A DNA stretch of 5,139 nt from Nitrospirota bacterium. GTDB lineage: Bacteria; Nitrospirota; JACRHJ01. The notes under the pieces were generated by a model that did no database searches, was not told the DNA's origin, and saw nothing but the letters and a program-made list of their open reading frames with translations. Below are positions 1-5,139 of the stretch, piece after piece. The translations under genes and the position numbers were made by a program. Position 1 is the first letter of the stretch; every line of letters begins with the position of its first letter. Location: NCBI GenBank assembly GCA_021815285.1, contig JAKAHE010000152.1:1-5139 (forward strand), given 5' to 3'.

Positions 1-1824
1 TTCCGATCTGCAATCGTTCGGCACGAACTTCTCGCGCCCGACCATATCCTCCACGACGGGATGACGCCCGTCCCGTATCTCGATTGTCTCTCCGTCGTCC
101 ATTTCCGGGCGAACATACCCGTTAGCGACAGCCGCCTCCGCGAGCGACGCGAGGGCGTCGAACTCGGCGATTACTTCAGCCGTCGCCTGCACCGACGCGG
201 CATAAAGCGAGACCTGTTCGCGTAGTTCCGCGAAAAGCCTGCCCTCGAGCTCCAGTATCCGTTCACCGGCGCCTAGGACTTTTTCCTCGTATTCCTTAAG
301 CTCCGGAGTAATGTATCTTTCCGCATTTACCAGCGTCTGCTTGCGGATGAAGTAGTCCGGGACCTTTGCCAGGCGCGCGCGTGTGATTTCTATGTAATAG
401 CCGAAAACCTTGTTATACCGGACCTTGAGCGTCTCAATTCCGGTCTTTGCGCGCTCGTCGGCCTCGATGCTAGCGATTATTCCCCTGCCTTCAGAGAAAT
501 ATCTCCTGAGCTTGTCAAGCTCTGAATTGTACCCCACCCTTATCACACCGCCGTCCTTGAGAGTCGGCGGGACATCATCCGAAAGCGCGCGCTCCAGAAG
601 TTCCAGAAGCTCGCGATTATCGGAAAAAATCGATTTCAATTCGCTGAGTCTCAGCGCGCCGGATTCCGCTATAGCCGCGCGCGCCTTCGGCAGGGCCTGG
701 AGCGAATTCCTGAGATTCGCCAGGTCGCGCGGCCCGGCAACCCCGGAGCATATCCTGCCCATCAGGCGCTCAAGGTCGGAAATCTCCTTAAGCGAATCCC
801 GCAGGACATCGCGCATGGAGAAATTATACGCAAGCTCGGCGACGGCTTCATGCCTCAGCGTTATGGAATGCAAGTCCATGAGCGGCCTGACGAGCCAGGA
901 AGAAAGCCGCCTGCCGCCCATGGACGTAACCGTCCTGCCCAGGCAATGAAGAAGCGTGCCCTCCCTTCCGGACGGGCTTTCTATGACTTCGAGGTTCTTC
1001 AGCGCAACTTCGTCGAGTATCATATAAGATGCAGGATTGTGCGCCCGGATTTTCCTGATGTTTGCAAGCGCCTTCCCTTGAGTCTCGGAAAGAAATATGA
1101 ACGCGGCGGATGCCGCCGCCAGCGCAGCGCTCATCCCGGCCACGCCGAAACCGTCCAGAGAGCTTACTCCGAAATGTTCGAGGAGTTTACTCTCGCCGTC
1201 GCCAGGGTCGAACCGCCAGTCGTCGGAGAGGTCGATGCGCTCCCGGTATCTCCTGTAGATTTCGGCCAGCGGCCCATTTTCCGCCGCGCCCTTTGGCAGG
1301 AGTATTTCGGAAGGCGCTATGCGCTCAATCTCGCCAATGAGCTTTTCCTGATCACCTTCGGAAAACTCCGCGAGATAGAACTCGCCGGTGGAAATATCTA
1401 TGAACGCGAGACCGGTTTTCTTTTTGTAGTTGGCAACGGAGAGCAGGAAATTGTTCTCGGATGGCGTTAAGAGATTGTCCTCGAGGAGCGTGCCGGGCGT
1501 GATTACGCGGATGACCTCGCGTTTCACAATGCCCTTCGCCGTTTTCGGGTCTTCCACCTGCTCGCATACGGCGACCTTTAACCCGCGCTTGATTAGCTTT
1601 GCGATGTATGCGTCGGCGGCATGATAGGGCACGCCGCACAATGGAACAGGCTCGTCCGAATTTTTATTGCGCGTGGTGAGGGCGATTTCCAGGACTTTCG
1701 AGGCTTTGATTGCGTCTTCCCCGAACATCTCGTAGAAGTCGCCCATGCGGAAGAAGAGTATCTCGCCCTGATGCTTTTTTTTTATCTCCATGTACTGCCG
1801 CATCAGCGGCGTGTCGAGCGACAA
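1..1824 (-). CDS. mutS: DNA mismatch repair protein MutS, N-terminal 608 residues (partial at the window edge)
   Basis: MutS recognises base mismatches and small loops as a dimer clamp and recruits MutL in an ATP-dependent way. The frame reads from 1824 to base 1 with no stop. The mismatch-reading Phe-x-Glu lies in GDFYEMFGEDA (F30, E32). LTTRN...VPLCGVPYH follows at 49-68 and TPGTLLEDN near 109-117, completing domain I. A connector domain follows, then the core/lever with LDEVALKNLEV (270-280) and GRTVTSMGGRRLSSWLVRPL (296-315). The clamp has NKVFGYYIEIT (471-481) and the return lever has RKQTLVNAERYITPELKEYEEKVLGA (494-519). RHPVVE (587-592) opens the ATPase domain. Family members run to about 850-880 residues, so Walker A and B lie beyond the left edge. 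I chose the TTG at 1824 because GGAGGT stands five bases upstream; the first in-frame ATG (residue 8) has no such site and would shorten the conserved N-terminus. The ends of the reading frame are certain except for the missing C-terminus. Confidence 0.98.
   Translation of the reverse strand, partial: MSLDTPLMRQYMEIKKKHQGEILFFRMGDFYEMFGEDAIKASKVLEIALTTRNKNSDEPVPLCGVPYHAADAYIAKLIKRGLKVAVCEQVEDPKTAKGIVKREVIRVITPGTLLEDNLLTPSENNFLLSVANYKKKTGLAFIDISTGEFYLAEFSEGDQEKLIGEIERIAPSEILLPKGAAENGPLAEIYRRYRERIDLSDDWRFDPGDGESKLLEHFGVSSLDGFGVAGMSAALAAASAAFIFLSETQGKALANIRKIRAHNPASYMILDEVALKNLEVIESPSGREGTLLHCLGRTVTSMGGRRLSSWLVRPLMDLHSITLRHEAVAELAYNFSMRDVLRDSLKEISDLERLMGRICSGVAGPRDLANLRNSLQALPKARAAIAESGALRLSELKSIFSDNRELLELLERALSDDVPPTLKDGGVIRVGYNSELDKLRRYFSEGRGIIASIEADERAKTGIETLKVRYNKVFGYYIEITRARLAKVPDYFIRKQTLVNAERYITPELKEYEEKVLGAGERILELEGRLFAELREQVSLYAASVQATAEVIAEFDALASLAEAAVANGYVRPEMDDGETIEIRDGRHPVVEDMVGREKFVPNDCRSE
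1775..1783 (-). repeat. Nine-adenine homopolymer within the start of mutS
   Basis: The coding strand has nine consecutive A residues spanning the codons for MutS residues 14-17 (Ile-Lys-Lys-Lys). A one-base slip here would shift the frame about 45 bases into the gene and abolish MutS. The tract is seen directly; any role in switching is inference. Confidence 0.9.
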
Positions 1825-1829
1825 GAAAG

Positions 1830-1835
1830 ACCTCC
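1830..1835 (-). promoter_or_regulatory. Shine-Dalgarno site that fixes the mutS TTG start
   Basis: The minus strand reads GGAGGT, followed by five bases (CTTTC) and then TTG. This is a near-perfect anti-16S match at normal spacing. It is the main reason to accept TTG rather than the ATG seven codons later as the mutS start. Confidence 0.85.
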
Positions 1836-1859
1836 GATAACTTTTCTGCAAATTTTACA

Positions 1860-1889
1860 GCTATACCTCAATATGACCACGGTTGCCAA
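1860..1889 (-). promoter_or_regulatory. Possible sigma-70-type promoter for mutS
   Basis: On the minus strand TTGGCA (1889-1884) and TATAGC (1865-1860) are separated by 18 bases, overlapping the end of the lipoprotein gene. The first hexamer matches five of six consensus bases and the second four of six. A transcript would begin around 1850-1854, just ahead of the mutS ribosome site. In AT-rich DNA such a pair can arise by chance, so this is a weak call. The 43-base gap before mutS is the longest in the gene string, which makes a separate promoter reasonable. Confidence 0.25.
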
Positions 1890-2239
1890 CTCGCTTTATA
1901 TATCGTTCCGTCTTTATTTATCCAATATAAATAATTCTTTCCATACCCATGCTTTTCGGGAGGCGTATATGTGGTTGTTTCATTGACAGTATAATAATCA
2001 GTATTCATTCCGCCTCCTAATGTATCTACATGCCCGGGATTAGTCCATTTGTATTCAGTTCGATGATACACGAGAATTTTATTTCCATCCTCAACGTTCA
2101 TAATCCGGTCTGGTATTCCCCATTTGGCAATCAGATCCGATTCATTGGCCCCTATCCACGATTGTGTTATATAATTCGGGTTAAGTGCTGCACAACCAGT
2201 TAGGATTAATACAAGGAAAAGCAAGATAATTTTCTTCAT
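1868..2239 (-). CDS. Small lipoprotein with a BamE/SmpA-like motif
   Basis: This 123-residue protein starts MKKIILLFLVLILTGC: two lysines, a hydrophobic stretch, and an LTGC lipobox with Cys16 as the predicted lipidated residue. The mature part is about 107 residues and is exported. It contains WIGANESDLIAKWGIPDRI (28-46), then an acidic turn EDGNK and ILVYHRTEY. The pattern Gly-x-x-x-x-x-Leu...Trp-Gly-x-Pro-Asp, followed by a Tyr-ending strand, recalls small outer-membrane lipoproteins of the BamE/SmpA/OmlA kind and related hypothetical lipoproteins. The C-terminal half is rich in Tyr, Trp and Gly and ends in YLYWINKDGTIYKASW, which looks like paired beta strands. The ATG is preceded by GGAGGGG at seven bases. 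The gene follows the 187-residue ORF by 15 bases and is AT-rich like it, unlike the flanking genes. A lipoprotein is well supported; membership of BamE proper is not. Confidence 0.85.
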   Translation of the reverse strand: MKKIILLFLVLILTGCAALNPNYITQSWIGANESDLIAKWGIPDRIMNVEDGNKILVYHRTEYKWTNPGHVDTLGGGMNTDYYTVNETTTYTPPEKHGYGKNYLYWINKDGTIYKASWQPWSY

Positions 2240-2246
2240 TATCTTT

Positions 2247-2253
2247 CCCCTCC
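2247..2253 (-). promoter_or_regulatory. Strong Shine-Dalgarno site of the lipoprotein gene
   Basis: The minus strand reads GGAGGGG, ending seven bases before the ATG at 2239. It overlaps no coding sequence: it sits in the 15-base gap after the stop of the preceding gene, and it supports the chosen start. Confidence 0.8.
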
Positions 2254-2254
2254 A

Positions 2255-2818
2255 TTATTTGTAAGTAGTCATTACCGGTATATAACCTCCATCATTCAAA
2301 ATCCAATATTTAGGAAGAAATAATTTCTCCATTTCGGGAATTTGCCTTTTCTTACATTGTTCTTCGTGCCGCTCCAAGAGCAATATAAAACAAGCCGCTA
2401 AGGCATTAATCACGTTTCCAAGTGTAGCTTTTTTAAAATTAGACAAACGATCATGTTTTAATGAAGTAAAGGCATCCCACCACGGCGCAGGTTGTTTACC
2501 CACCCAGTTTTTAAAAGGCGTCAGTGTATAACCATCTTGAAAATTACCTTCATAAGAATTGATTTTAACTTCCTTTGTAGACAAATTTAATTCATTGAAA
2601 AGTTCCTCATAATTTTTACTCCTTTCGTTACTCAAATTTTGTTTAAGAGAATCAAAAAATGAACAAACATCGAGAAGCAGGCTCTCATTTTGTATTGAAT
2701 ATGTTTTAAAATTGTTTTTGTTGCACGAGACGTAGGTGAAAATCTCGTACATACGCCGCTGTAGAAAAAGATAATACGATGTCTCAAGGGCAAATGCTCT
2801 GCTTTTCTCGGCGTCCAC
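2255..2818 (-). CDS. Uncharacterised 187-residue AT-rich protein
   Basis: I do not recognise a named family. The protein is predicted to be mostly helical and soluble, with no signal peptide. The N-terminal part (about 5-65) is charged and aromatic (SYYLFLQRRMYEIFTYV, then LLLDVCSFFDSLKQNL). After a polar linker comes the part that looks most constrained: LTPFKNW (99-105), PAPWWDAFTSLKHDR (110-124), then a hydrophobic helix ATLGNVINALAACFILLLERHEEQ (131-154). The Trp-Trp...Leu-Lys-His-Asp-Arg run leading into an Asn/Ala/Leu-rich helix looks like an active or binding surface and superficially resembles helical HEPN-type proteins, but no R-x(4-6)-H motif is evident. The start is GTG at 2818 with AAGGGA about nine bases upstream; the frame is open further upstream without a nearby ATG, so the start is uncertain, and Met23 is an alternative. 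It lies 19 bases after the HIT gene and 15 before the lipoprotein gene. Its codon use is AT-biased, unlike the neighbours. Confidence 0.75.
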   Translation of the reverse strand: MDAEKSRAFALETSYYLFLQRRMYEIFTYVSCNKNNFKTYSIQNESLLLDVCSFFDSLKQNLSNERSKNYEELFNELNLSTKEVKINSYEGNFQDGYTLTPFKNWVGKQPAPWWDAFTSLKHDRLSNFKKATLGNVINALAACFILLLERHEEQCKKRQIPEMEKLFLPKYWILNDGGYIPVMTTYK

Positions 2819-2837
2819 GTATTCTTTTCCCTTATAC

Positions 2838-3329
2838 TTAGATTTTTTTCAATCTCTCAAATCCCGGCAACAATTGTTCATACGACTCCGTCAGGTGCTG
2901 GGGCATGACGCGGGTGTCTTCTATCACGGACATGAAGTTCGTGTCCCCGGCCCAGCGCGGGACGATGTGGAAGTGCAGGTGCTCTTTTATCCCCGCGCCG
3001 GCGGCCTCGCCGACATTCAGGCCGACGTTGAAGCCCTGGGCGTGCATGGCCTCCTTGATTATCATGCAACAGGCGCGAGTTAAGATCATCGCCTCGGCAA
3101 GGATGCTGTCAGAGAGGTCTTCCAGGGTGTCCGCATGCTGATACGGGATTACCATAAGGTGGCCGTTGTTGTAAGGGTAGCGGTTCATAATGACGAAGTT
3201 CTCGCGGCCCCGGTAGAGGATGTAGTTATCGCGGTCCTTCTCCTCGGCTGGCATGGAGCAGAAGATGCAGCAGTCCGGCTTCTCGCCGAGAATATATTCG
3301 AGCCTCCAGGGCGCCCAGAGTCGCTTCAT
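2838..3329 (-). CDS. HIT-family nucleotide hydrolase / Ap4A phosphorylase-like protein
   Basis: The HIT (histidine triad) fold cleaves or transfers nucleoside phosphates through a covalent nucleotidyl-histidine. Here the triad is HLHFHIVPRW (H116, H118, H120), with H118 the expected nucleophile. The 163-residue protein opens with KRLWAPWRLEYI and a likely zinc-binding pair C21-x2-C24 (CCIFC), then NRYPYNNGHLMVIPYQH (49-65), GFNVGLNVGEAAGAGIKEHLH (99-118) and WAGDTNFMSVIEDTRVMPQHL (125-145). This layout is that of the bacterial Fhit/Ap4A phosphorylase-like branch, of which mycobacterial Rv2613c is an example. It is not the short HinT type. The likely substrates are diadenosine polyphosphates or related dinucleotides in the cytoplasm, though phosphorylase versus hydrolase cannot be decided from sequence. 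The start overlaps the glycosylase stop as ATGA, which implies translational coupling. It appears full length. Confidence 0.95.
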   Translation of the reverse strand: MKRLWAPWRLEYILGEKPDCCIFCSMPAEEKDRDNYILYRGRENFVIMNRYPYNNGHLMVIPYQHADTLEDLSDSILAEAMILTRACCMIIKEAMHAQGFNVGLNVGEAAGAGIKEHLHFHIVPRWAGDTNFMSVIEDTRVMPQHLTESYEQLLPGFERLKKI

Positions 3330-4075
3330 ATTGTCTTGTTATACTCCGCCATGAGTTTCTGCACGTCCGCCCATACGAGCTTCTTGTCGCCCGGATTCCT
3401 GAGGAGATAGGCGGGATGAAAAGTGGGAATCAGCTTTATGCCTTCGTATTCGCGCCAGTTGCCGCGAAGAGAGCTTATCGGATCCTTCGTCTTGAGCAGC
3501 GTCTGCGCGGCAAATTTCCCCAGGGCGCATATAAGCTCAGGCTTTATAATATCGAGCTGTTTTTTGAGGAACGGTTCGCAGGCCGCTATCTCGTCCTCTT
3601 CCGGGTTCCTGTTTTCAGGCGGGCGGCATTTTACGACGTTTGCGATATATACGTCGCTTCTTTTGAGCTTCATGCCCTTTTCGATTATGTCAGTCAGGAG
3701 CTGCCCTGCTCGCCCGACGAAGGGCTCGCCTTTTATGTCTTCGTCGCGTCCCGGCCCCTCGCCCACGAATACAAGTTTCGCCTCAGGGTTTCCCACCCCG
3801 AAGACTATATTCGTTCTGCCATTGCAGAGCTTGCAGCGCTTGCAGTCCCCGATGAAATCCCTGAGAGCATCGAGGGTATGAACCTCGCTCAGGCCGGGGT
3901 ATGATTCGGGCGTAATTAATTGCGCCCCTGCACTAACCCCTTTTGAGTCATACTCCGCCCATGCGAAGCTTTCAGGCCCCCAGACTTCCTGGACGCCGGC
4001 GTCGCGCAGGTATTCGGCATACCCGGCAATGAAAGCGGAACCGGCAATTCGCCTGTCTCTCATCTCTCGCCCCAT
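3326..4075 (-). CDS. udg: Family 4 uracil-DNA glycosylase with an iron-sulfur cluster
   Basis: The enzyme removes uracil from DNA to start base excision repair. The 249-residue protein has the family 4 layout: cluster ligands C78-x2-C81, then C149 and C165 spaced by 15; motif A VFVGEGPGRDED (102-112); GEPFVGRAGQLL (115-126); VYIANVVKCRPPENRNPEEDEIAAC (141-165); ALGKFAAQTLL (184-194); SLRGNW (202-207); and the late FHPAYLLRNP motif (219-228) with the uracil-pocket His220. About 75 N-terminal residues precede the cluster. Such extensions are common in bacterial members annotated as SPO1 DNA polymerase-related, and this one has no recognised function. The listed start at 4075 overlaps the NAD kinase gene by 16 bases with a poor ribosome site. 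The ATG at 4063 (residue 5) makes a classic ATGA overlap with the NAD kinase stop and may be the true start. Confidence 0.96.
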   Translation of the reverse strand: MGREMRDRRIAGSAFIAGYAEYLRDAGVQEVWGPESFAWAEYDSKGVSAGAQLITPESYPGLSEVHTLDALRDFIGDCKRCKLCNGRTNIVFGVGNPEAKLVFVGEGPGRDEDIKGEPFVGRAGQLLTDIIEKGMKLKRSDVYIANVVKCRPPENRNPEEDEIAACEPFLKKQLDIIKPELICALGKFAAQTLLKTKDPISSLRGNWREYEGIKLIPTFHPAYLLRNPGDKKLVWADVQKLMAEYNKTI

Positions 4076-4926
4076 TTCAGCTTCGTCCGGAGCATGTGGT
4101 AGTAGTCCTCCTGCGGACTCATCACCATATATATCTTGTGTGAGGCGACCTTCGCCTCCACGACGTCCTCCTGCTTCAGAAGGAAACCCACCTGGCCGTC
4201 GAGAGTAAGGTATACGTCCTCGGTCTCAGAGCGGATCATGGCCTCGAACACCACCGTGTCCGGAAGTATCAGTGGCCGGTTCGTGAGCGTGTGCGGACAG
4301 ATTGGCGTAATTCCCAGGCAGTTCAGCGACGGATGCACTATCGGGCCGTTCGCGCTCAAGGAGTACCCCGTGGAGCCGGTAGGCGTGCAGACGATAAGCC
4401 CGTCGGCACGGAATGTGGTAAGAAATTTACCGTCTATGAACGTGTCGAGGTCTATTATCCTTGCGAGCGCGCCCTTGTTTATCACCATGTCGTTCAAGAC
4501 GTGGTGCGATGAGATTACCTTTCCGCCGCGTTTTATGGAGACCAGGAGCATTATGCGCTCCTGGACGTTATACTGCCCGGTAATGACGGTATCCATCGTC
4601 GCGTAGACCTGTTCCACTGGGACGGTAGTCAGGAATCCCAGCGTTCCGAGGTTTACGCCGATTATGGGCGTCCCCCTCTCGGCTACGAGACGCGCCACGG
4701 ACAGGAGCGTGCCGTCGCCACCAAATACGACCACCGCGTCGGAATGCTCCGAAACATCCTCTTTCCGGACGCCCGGAATCCCCAGGTGCGCGGCGGTTCC
4801 CTGGTCGCAGACCGTCTCGATTGACCGCCCATCCAGCCAGGTCTTGAGCCTGCCTGCGAGCTCCCAGGCCGGGACATTGTCGTGTTTGCAGATTATCCCG
4901 ATTTTTTTAATCACCGGGGCGGGCAT
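4060..4926 (-). CDS. nadK: NAD kinase
   Basis: NAD kinase phosphorylates NAD to NADP in the cytoplasm and is the only de novo source of NADP. The 288-residue protein is full length. It has the GGDGT nucleotide/phosphate motif at 69-73 in VVFGGDGTLLSVAR, then GVNLGTLGFLT (90-100), the VLNDMVINKG segment (143-152) with the conserved Asn-Asp, and FRADGLIVCTPTGSTGYSLSANGPIV (172-196), the NAD-binding loop. ITPICPHTLTNRPLILPD (206-223) and LTLDGQ (240-245) follow. The ATG at 4926 has GGAGG four bases upstream, inside the end of the tsaE frame, so it is probably coupled to tsaE translation. A GTG-free upstream region and the match of MPAPVIKKIGIICK to family N-termini support this start. No unusual residue changes are seen. 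Confidence 0.97.
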   Translation of the reverse strand: MPAPVIKKIGIICKHDNVPAWELAGRLKTWLDGRSIETVCDQGTAAHLGIPGVRKEDVSEHSDAVVVFGGDGTLLSVARLVAERGTPIIGVNLGTLGFLTTVPVEQVYATMDTVITGQYNVQERIMLLVSIKRGGKVISSHHVLNDMVINKGALARIIDLDTFIDGKFLTTFRADGLIVCTPTGSTGYSLSANGPIVHPSLNCLGITPICPHTLTNRPLILPDTVVFEAMIRSETEDVYLTLDGQVGFLLKQEDVVEAKVASHKIYMVMSPQEDYYHMLRTKLKWGER

Positions 4927-5139
4927 ATCGCCTCCAGAAACCTCTCATATTCCGGGCCAGTGGCGGTTACGGTAATTTTCCTTCTGTCCCCGCCCATATG
5001 CTCGAAAAATATATCAAGCCGCTCGGCTGGAAGCTCGTCCCCAGCGCGCTCCGGCCACTCAACCATTGCCGCGCCGGAACCCGGAAATTCAAAAAAACCT
5101 ATATGTTCCAGGTCTGCCGGGCCGCTCAGGAGGAACAGG
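4911..5139 (-). CDS. tsaE: tRNA threonylcarbamoyladenosine biosynthesis ATPase TsaE, C-terminal part (partial at the window edge)
   Basis: TsaE (YjeE family) is the ATPase that works with TsaB and TsaD to make N6-threonylcarbamoyladenosine at tRNA position 37. Only the last 75 residues are present, with the 5' end off the right edge. They read LFLLSGPADLEHIGFFEF, then AAMVEWPERAGDELPAERLDIFFEH, then a basic strand RRKITVTATG, ending in CPPR and a TGA at 4911-4913. The segment matches the family's Asp-Leu-Tyr-Arg-Leu...Pro-x-x-Leu-Glu-x-x-Gly followed by the hallmark VEWP. The codon split at the edge ends in C, so it could be the motif's Asp. If aligned so, Tyr is Phe and Arg is Leu in this copy. 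The frame overlaps nadK by 16 bases. The Walker A half is not visible, so activity cannot be judged. Confidence 0.88.
   Translation of the reverse strand, partial: LFLLSGPADLEHIGFFEFPGSGAAMVEWPERAGDELPAERLDIFFEHMGGDRRKITVTATGPEYERFLEAICPPR
4931..4935 (-). promoter_or_regulatory. Shine-Dalgarno site of nadK inside tsaE
   Basis: GGAGG on the minus strand lies four bases before the nadK ATG and within the tsaE reading frame, whose stop is at 4911-4913. Ribosomes finishing tsaE would pass directly over the nadK start. Confidence 0.75.

Larger units (their letters stand above)
1825..2837. other. AT-rich two-gene cassette between the HIT gene and mutS
   Basis: Base composition drops sharply just after the HIT stop codon and rises again at the mutS ribosome site. 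Hand counts give 18, 19 and 21 G+C per 60 bases at 2281, 2641 and 2041, against 39 and 40 per 60 at 3001 and 661. The segment holds the uncharacterised gene and the lipoprotein gene, both facing the same way as the operon. I found no transposase, integrase, tRNA, terminal inverted repeat or clear target duplication at its edges. Acquisition by transfer is inferred from composition only. Confidence 0.6.

Noticed and set aside
850..1470. A 206-residue plus-strand open frame, with a 179-residue one at 410-949
   Set aside because: Both lie antisense within the mutS frame, which matches the MutS family throughout. Their products are Arg/Ser/Pro-rich and have no recognisable domain, as expected of shadows in GC-rich DNA.
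1352..1639. Minus-strand 95-residue frame inside mutS
   Set aside because: It is out of frame with mutS, and the in-frame product over the same bases carries conserved MutS sequence.
1825..1867. Transcription terminator between the lipoprotein gene and mutS
   Set aside because: No GC-rich stem followed by a T run is present on the minus strand in this gap.
2385..2440. The hydrophobic stretch of the 187-residue protein as a membrane segment
   Set aside because: The stretch is short, interrupted by Asn and Thr, and flanked at once by a charged run (ERHEEQCKKR). It fits a buried amphipathic helix better.
1825..2837. Direct repeats or terminal inverted repeats bounding the AT-rich cassette
   Set aside because: Only a short GAAAAG match is shared between the two edges, which is expected by chance in A-rich DNA. 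No target duplication can be claimed.
3416..3904. Plus-strand open frames of 162 and 152 residues opposite the glycosylase
   Set aside because: They are antisense to a gene with all family 4 motifs intact and carry no domain or ribosome site of their own.
4136..4606. Plus-strand 156-residue frame opposite nadK
   Set aside because: Antisense shadow of a full-length NAD kinase; no domain signature.

Overview
The window carries seven collinear genes, all transcribed on the minus strand, so they read from high to low coordinates. In transcription order they are: the C-terminal part of tsaE (cut by the right edge), NAD kinase, a family 4 uracil-DNA glycosylase, a HIT-family nucleotide phosphorylase/hydrolase, an uncharacterised 187-residue protein, a small lipoprotein, and the N-terminal two thirds of MutS (cut by the left edge). 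There is no convincing plus-strand gene, RNA gene, CRISPR array or insertion sequence. No stretch over 300 bases lacks a gene.

The host is a bacterium of moderately high GC content (sampled lines of the housekeeping genes are about 65% GC). It uses Shine-Dalgarno sites (GGAGG type) and TTG and GTG starts, and it has lipoprotein export. The protein types fit an environmental diderm such as a deltaproteobacterium, Nitrospirota or Omnitrophota member, but the sequence alone does not settle this.

Right block (2838-5139): tsaE, nadK, udg and the HIT gene are tightly packed, with overlaps of 16, 16 (or 4) and 4 bases. This is an operon with probable translational coupling. It joins tRNA t6A modification, NADP supply, uracil excision and dinucleotide clean-up.

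Middle block (about 1825-2837): two genes of clearly different base composition (30-35% GC in three sampled lines) sit between the HIT gene and mutS. They look like an acquired cassette placed in a housekeeping gene string, in the same orientation and each with its own ribosome binding site. One encodes a small lipoprotein with a BamE/SmpA-like motif and the other a protein I cannot assign.

Left block (1-1824): mutS starts at a TTG codon behind a strong GGAGGT and carries a nine-adenine tract early in the gene. The window ends before its ATPase domain. Together udg and mutS give the locus a DNA-repair flavour, but most of the content is ordinary. The AT-rich two-gene insert is the part most worth a second look.
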